Of a DNA stretch of 18,681 nucleotides, positions 15,864 to 18,681 are shown piece by piece (within the stretch, counting starts at the first letter, position 1; the number at the start of each line of letters is the position of its first letter). The notes beneath the pieces were generated by a model. That model was not told the origin of the DNA. It saw only the letters and a list, made by a program, of their open reading frames with translations, and made no database searches. A program made the translations under genes and the position numbers. The stretch is taken from the NCBI GenBank assembly GCA_964649145.1, contig CAZYOQ010000026.1, positions 1-18,681 on the forward strand, given 5' to 3'. This DNA is from MGBC163016 sp964649145 (GTDB taxonomy: Bacteria > Actinomycetota > Coriobacteriia > Coriobacteriales > Eggerthellaceae).

Positions 15864-15865
15864 AT
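15845..15865. promoter_or_regulatory. Dyad overlapping the ftsZ -10, possible operator
   Basis: ATATTGT (15845-15851) and ACAATAT (15859-15865) are perfect 7-bp inverted arms around a 7-bp spacer. The right arm covers the -10 hexamer. This geometry suits a dimeric repressor site, but no regulator is identified. It is AT-rich and could arise by chance. Confidence 0.4.
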
Positions 15866-15927
15866 TTCAACGTATATGCTCACATCCGTATAAGTTGATG
15901 CAAAACATCCTTAAACACAGCAGCATC

Positions 15928-15934
15928 GGAGGAG
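15928..15934 (+). promoter_or_regulatory. Strong ribosome site for ftsZ
   Basis: GGAGGAG stands five bases before ATG 15940, deciding the start against the in-frame codon at 15808, which would overlap ftsQ and run through the promoter region. Confidence 0.85.
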
Positions 15935-15939
15935 AAGAA

Positions 15940-17118
15940 ATGCCAAATAACACAGGCGACCATTTAGCGGTAATAAAAGTGGTCGGAGTCGGTGGTGCCG
16001 GCACAAACGCTATAAACCGCATGGTCGAAACAGGCGTTCGCGGTGTGGAATTCATTGCTATTAATACCGACAGGCAAGCTCTTCTGATGTCTGATGCTGA
16101 CAAGACCATACATATTGGCGAAGAGCTTACCCGCGGTCTTGGCGCTGGTGCCGATCCTTCAGTGGGGTGTCAGGCCGCAGAAGAATCTCGCGACGAAATT
16201 GCCGAGGCACTTGCTGGGGCAGACATGGTTTTCGTTACTGCCGGTGAAGGTGGCGGTACAGGAACAGGCGCTGCTCCTATCGTTGCAGAGATTGCTCGCG
16301 ACGAGATAGGCGCTTTGACGGTCGGCATCGTGACAAAGCCGTTTAGTTTCGAAGGCCGCGTACGTTGCAATCAGGCCGATCAAGGAATAGAACTTCTGTC
16401 AAGCAATGTCGATACACTCATTGTCATTCCTAACGACCGCCTGCTTGAAATCGTCAACAAGAAAACTTCCATGGTTGATGCTTTCCGCATTGCCGACGAC
16501 ACCCTTCGCCAAGGCATACAAGGCGTTACCGACCTCATTACTATTCCAGGCCTTATTAACCTCGACTTTGCCGATATTCGCACCGTTATGAAGGATGCGG
16601 GCACGGCAATGATGGGCATCGGTATTTCAACCGGTGAGACTCGTGCTCTTGAGGCGGCGCAGCAAGCAACCAACTCCAGCTTGCTTGAAGCTTCGATTCA
16701 AGGCGCATCGCGAGTTCTTTTCTCGATTGCCGGCGGCCCTGACCTCACTCTTACAGAGGTTTCCGACGCCGCTAGAACAATTGAGATGTGCGCGGACGAA
16801 AACGCCAACATCATCTATGGCCAGATTATTGATGAGGAAATGAAAGATGCTGTTCGAATCACTGTGATTGCGACAGGCTTCTCATCGGCTCCTAGACAAT
16901 CATCTTTCGGGCTCGAGTCCTCTGATAGCCTTGGTGGTCTTTTATCACATCATGAGCCTTCATCTTCCTCGTCAGCTGCGCCCAGCTCTTTTTCAGCAAG
17001 TGCACCGTCTGCTCCTCAGACCCCGTCGTATCATAAGTCTAGTGAGCGTATGGGTTCTGTAGGTGGAAGCTTTGATGATGAAAGCTACATTCCTGATTTC
17101 CTGAAGCGCCAAAATTAG
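15940..17118 (+). CDS. ftsZ: FtsZ, tubulin-like division GTPase
   Basis: Cytoplasmic GTPase that polymerises into the Z-ring and recruits the divisome; 392 aa. The N-terminal GTP domain shows VVGVGGAGTNAINRM, the tubulin signature GGGTGTGAAP (104-113) and the T7 synergy loop NLDFAD (207-212), whose aspartates complete the neighbouring subunit's GTPase site. A Ser/Pro/Ala-rich linker (roughly 325-380) leads to the conserved tail SYIPDFLKRQ, the partner-binding peptide. Arginine is mostly CGC/CGT here, unlike murB, where AGG/AGA are common, suggesting high expression. No ftsA lies upstream, so another membrane anchor such as SepF is expected. pgeF follows after 12 bases. Confidence 0.98.
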   Translation: MPNNTGDHLAVIKVVGVGGAGTNAINRMVETGVRGVEFIAINTDRQALLMSDADKTIHIGEELTRGLGAGADPSVGCQAAEESRDEIAEALAGADMVFVTAGEGGGTGTGAAPIVAEIARDEIGALTVGIVTKPFSFEGRVRCNQADQGIELLSSNVDTLIVIPNDRLLEIVNKKTSMVDAFRIADDTLRQGIQGVTDLITIPGLINLDFADIRTVMKDAGTAMMGIGISTGETRALEAAQQATNSSLLEASIQGASRVLFSIAGGPDLTLTEVSDAARTIEMCADENANIIYGQIIDEEMKDAVRITVIATGFSSAPRQSSFGLESSDSLGGLLSHHEPSSSSSAAPSSFSASAPSAPQTPSYHKSSERMGSVGGSFDDESYIPDFLKRQN

Positions 17119-17130
17119 CATTTAGCGCAT

Positions 17131-17955
17131 ATGGCTGATTTAAAACTGCCCGAGCTCGTCCACCGCGTCGGCTCGGGTATCTCTTTTTTTAGCGATGACC
17201 GCCTTTTTGAGGCGACTGGTATTCGAGTGGCGTTTACTGAAAGGCATGGCGGTTTTAGTAAGGGCGATTACGAGAGTCTAAACCTAGGTATTCATGTAGA
17301 AGACGATGAGAGTGCGGTTCTTTCCAATAGAAACCTTGTCTTGAAGGCCTTAGGAGCCTCAAGCGAGACAAAACTGGTTTGTCCGAACCAGGTTCATGGA
17401 AGCAAGGTTTGCGAGATACTTACGCCTTCAGGTAGTCAATTTGAAGCTGCCTTTGATGAGGCTAAGAAGGGCGCAGATGCACTGCTTGTTGCTTGCAAAG
17501 GAGTATGTGCGATGCTTTGCTATGCAGATTGCGTACCTGTGATACTAGCTAGTCCCAATGGAAAATTTGCTGTTATTCATGCTGGTTGGCGCGGCGTTGT
17601 CTCAAAGATTGCAGGGAAGGCTTTGATGCGACTGTGTGAAGTCTCGCATACTTGTGCATCTCAGATTAATGCCTATATTGGCCCATACATTCATGAGGAA
17701 TGCTTCGAGGTAGGCGAGGATACCTACAAAACTTTCGAGGAGAAATTTGCAGCTTGCATAGATCTTGTTTGCAAGAAGGATAGGCGTGTGAACCTTGGAG
17801 AGGCATGTTCGGCTACTTTAATTGAAGCGGGCATGAGCTCTGAGCGTATCGCCGACCTTGGTATTTGTACTTATTGCAACAGCGATGATTTCTTTTCATA
17901 TAGGGCAAGTAAAGGCAGGTGCGGAAGGCACGCTGCACTGGCGTTCAGGAGTTGA
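17131..17955 (+). CDS. pgeF: PgeF/YfiH family (laccase-domain) protein
   Basis: Member of the YfiH/YlmD family, once called polyphenol oxidase or laccase-domain proteins. E. coli YfiH (PgeF) is known for preventing misincorporation of serine for L-alanine in peptidoglycan precursors, and some members act on purine nucleosides. It has 274 aa. The zinc ligands are visible as His89 (NQVHGS), Cys134 (YADCVPV) and His150 (IHAGWRG). IGPYIHEECFEVG and the C-terminal GICTYCNSDDFFSYR with GRCGRHAALAF are also typical. ATG 17131 has no clear ribosome site, so translation may depend on ftsZ, 12 bases upstream. The next gene starts one base after the stop. Which activity dominates in this organism cannot be read from the sequence. 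Confidence 0.92.
   Translation: MADLKLPELVHRVGSGISFFSDDRLFEATGIRVAFTERHGGFSKGDYESLNLGIHVEDDESAVLSNRNLVLKALGASSETKLVCPNQVHGSKVCEILTPSGSQFEAAFDEAKKGADALLVACKGVCAMLCYADCVPVILASPNGKFAVIHAGWRGVVSKIAGKALMRLCEVSHTCASQINAYIGPYIHEECFEVGEDTYKTFEEKFAACIDLVCKKDRRVNLGEACSATLIEAGMSSERIADLGICTYCNSDDFFSYRASKGRCGRHAALAFRS
17947..17951 (+). promoter_or_regulatory. Ribosome site choosing the yggS ATG
   Basis: AGGAG, inside the end of pgeF, stands five bases before ATG 17957. It fixes the start there and rules out the upstream in-frame codon at 17858. Confidence 0.8.
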
Positions 17956-17956
17956 A

Positions 17957-18652
17957 ATGAGTATTTCGCAAAAATACCTCTCTCTTAAAGCAGAACTTGG
18001 AAAGTCTTGCATTGAAAGCGGCCGGGAAAAGGACGACTGCCTTTTGCTTGCAGTGTCGAAGACAGTAGGCGTTGATGAAGTTGCGCAGGCGATAGATGCA
18101 GGGGCTATGGATTTCGGGGAAAATCGTCCAGACCAGCTTCTTGAAAAATATGAGGCTTTCCCAAATGTGCGTTGGCACTTTATAGGAAACATACAATCAA
18201 GACGAATTCGCGACATCGTCTCATGCGCGTACCTTATCCATTCGCTCTACAAGCTAGACCATGCCAAGAAAATTGATAGGGCTGCCTTTGACGCGGGCAA
18301 GGTTCAAGACGTTCTTCTAGAGGTCAATGTCTCAGGGGAGGAATCGAAAAGCGGGATGACACCTAACGAGCTTCCCGATTTCGTAAATGAGTGTCTTTCT
18401 ATGGAAAACATTCGTCTAAGAGGGCTTATGACAATGGCTCCTCAAGGCGACCTTGCAGCTGCAAACGATTGCTTTAAAAAACTTAGAGACTTAAAGGAAT
18501 CGACTCTTGCGGCGCTGCATGGGTCAGATGAGAAAAAACTTGCGGCCTTCGACCAGCTTTCTATGGGGATGAGCGAAGATTGGAAGCAAGCTGTTAGCCA
18601 AGGTTCGACGATTGTGAGGCTTGGAAGGGCTATCTTTAGTGAAGAATTCTAA
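17957..18652 (+). CDS. yggS: YggS/PROSC-family PLP-binding protein
   Basis: Pyridoxal-phosphate homeostasis protein of the YggS/YlmE/PLPBP family, a single TIM-barrel fold without a proven enzymatic reaction; 231 aa, the normal size. The PLP lysine is Lys35 in LLAVSKTVG. Further motifs are DFGENRPDQLLEK, WHFIGNIQSRR, LLEVNVSGEESKSG, LRGLMTMAP, LSMGMSEDW and the phosphate-binding STIVRLGRAIF. It begins one base after pgeF. The family is commonly found just after ftsZ and before sepF in Gram-positive dcw clusters, which fits here. The lineage-neutral symbol yggS is used; ylmE is the Bacillus name. Confidence 0.95.
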   Translation: MSISQKYLSLKAELGKSCIESGREKDDCLLLAVSKTVGVDEVAQAIDAGAMDFGENRPDQLLEKYEAFPNVRWHFIGNIQSRRIRDIVSCAYLIHSLYKLDHAKKIDRAAFDAGKVQDVLLEVNVSGEESKSGMTPNELPDFVNECLSMENIRLRGLMTMAPQGDLAAANDCFKKLRDLKESTLAALHGSDEKKLAAFDQLSMGMSEDWKQAVSQGSTIVRLGRAIFSEEF

Positions 18653-18655
18653 TCA

Positions 18656-18681
18656 ATGAGCTTTAATGCACTTAATTTGGT
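18656..18681 (+). CDS. Possible start of the next gene (cut by window end)
   Basis: ATG 18656 opens a frame MSFNALNL that runs off the window after eight codons, three bases after the yggS stop, with a GTGAAG-like site at 18639-18644. The spacing fits the compact operon, but eight codons cannot identify a family. In related clusters sepF or a small membrane protein often follows. Confidence 0.3.

Noticed and set aside
15808..15939. Upstream extension of ftsZ by 44 codons
   Set aside because: It overlaps ftsQ and covers the promoter-like region; the conserved N-terminus and strong ribosome site place the start at 15940.
17858..17956. Upstream extension of yggS by 33 codons
   Set aside because: It overlaps the conserved C-terminus of pgeF; AGGAG before ATG 17957 fits the normal start.
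1..18681. Search by eye for CRISPR arrays, tRNA genes, insertion sequences or phage genes
   Set aside because: No spaced repeats, cloverleaf-like sequences, transposase motifs or att-like duplications were seen; the window is core genome.

Overview
This window is a nearly complete division and cell wall (dcw) cluster. All genes lie on the + strand and are packed head to tail from mraZ (375) to a yggS-type gene ending at 18652. The order is mraZ, rsmH, ftsL, ftsI, murE, murF, mraY, murD, ftsW, murG, murC, murB, ftsQ, ftsZ, pgeF, yggS. There is no ftsA before ftsZ and no ddl, and pgeF plus yggS follow ftsZ; this arrangement is typical of Actinomycetota. MurE carries the meso-diaminopimelate DNPR motif. 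Base composition, judged by eye on a few lines, is moderate (roughly mid to high 40s % GC) and well below most actinobacteria. I therefore lean towards a low-to-moderate-GC lineage such as Coriobacteriia, but this is inference and no species is identified.

Layout: 1-374 is non-coding leader. It holds a 10-bp inverted repeat, a possible upstream terminator and a good candidate mraZ promoter (TTGCAA, 17 bp, TAGAAT) overlapped by in-phase AAAGTG boxes that look like an MraZ operator. From 375 to 8169 come mraZ, rsmH, ftsL, ftsI, murE, murF and mraY, mostly overlapping or a few bases apart. An 84-base gap precedes murD. From murD to ftsQ (8254-15823) the genes are again close, with an 86-base ftsW/murG overlap. 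A 116-base gap with its own promoter-like sequence and a dyad precedes ftsZ (15940-17118), followed by pgeF and yggS. The last 29 bases may hold the start of another gene.

Together the genes supply the cytoplasmic steps that build UDP-MurNAc-pentapeptide (MurB, MurC, MurD, MurE, MurF), the lipid I and lipid II steps (MraY, MurG), the septal synthase pair (FtsW with FtsI), the divisome scaffold (FtsL, FtsQ), the Z-ring (FtsZ), and accessory or regulatory functions (MraZ, RsmH, PgeF, YggS).

I found no mobile element, CRISPR array, tRNA or unknown multigene system. The points most worth a second look are the in-frame 48-bp duplication that lengthens MraZ and creates competing hairpin arms, the MraZ-box promoter, the FtsW tail overprinted on the start of murG, the KTS in place of KTG in FtsI, and the dyad over the ftsZ promoter.
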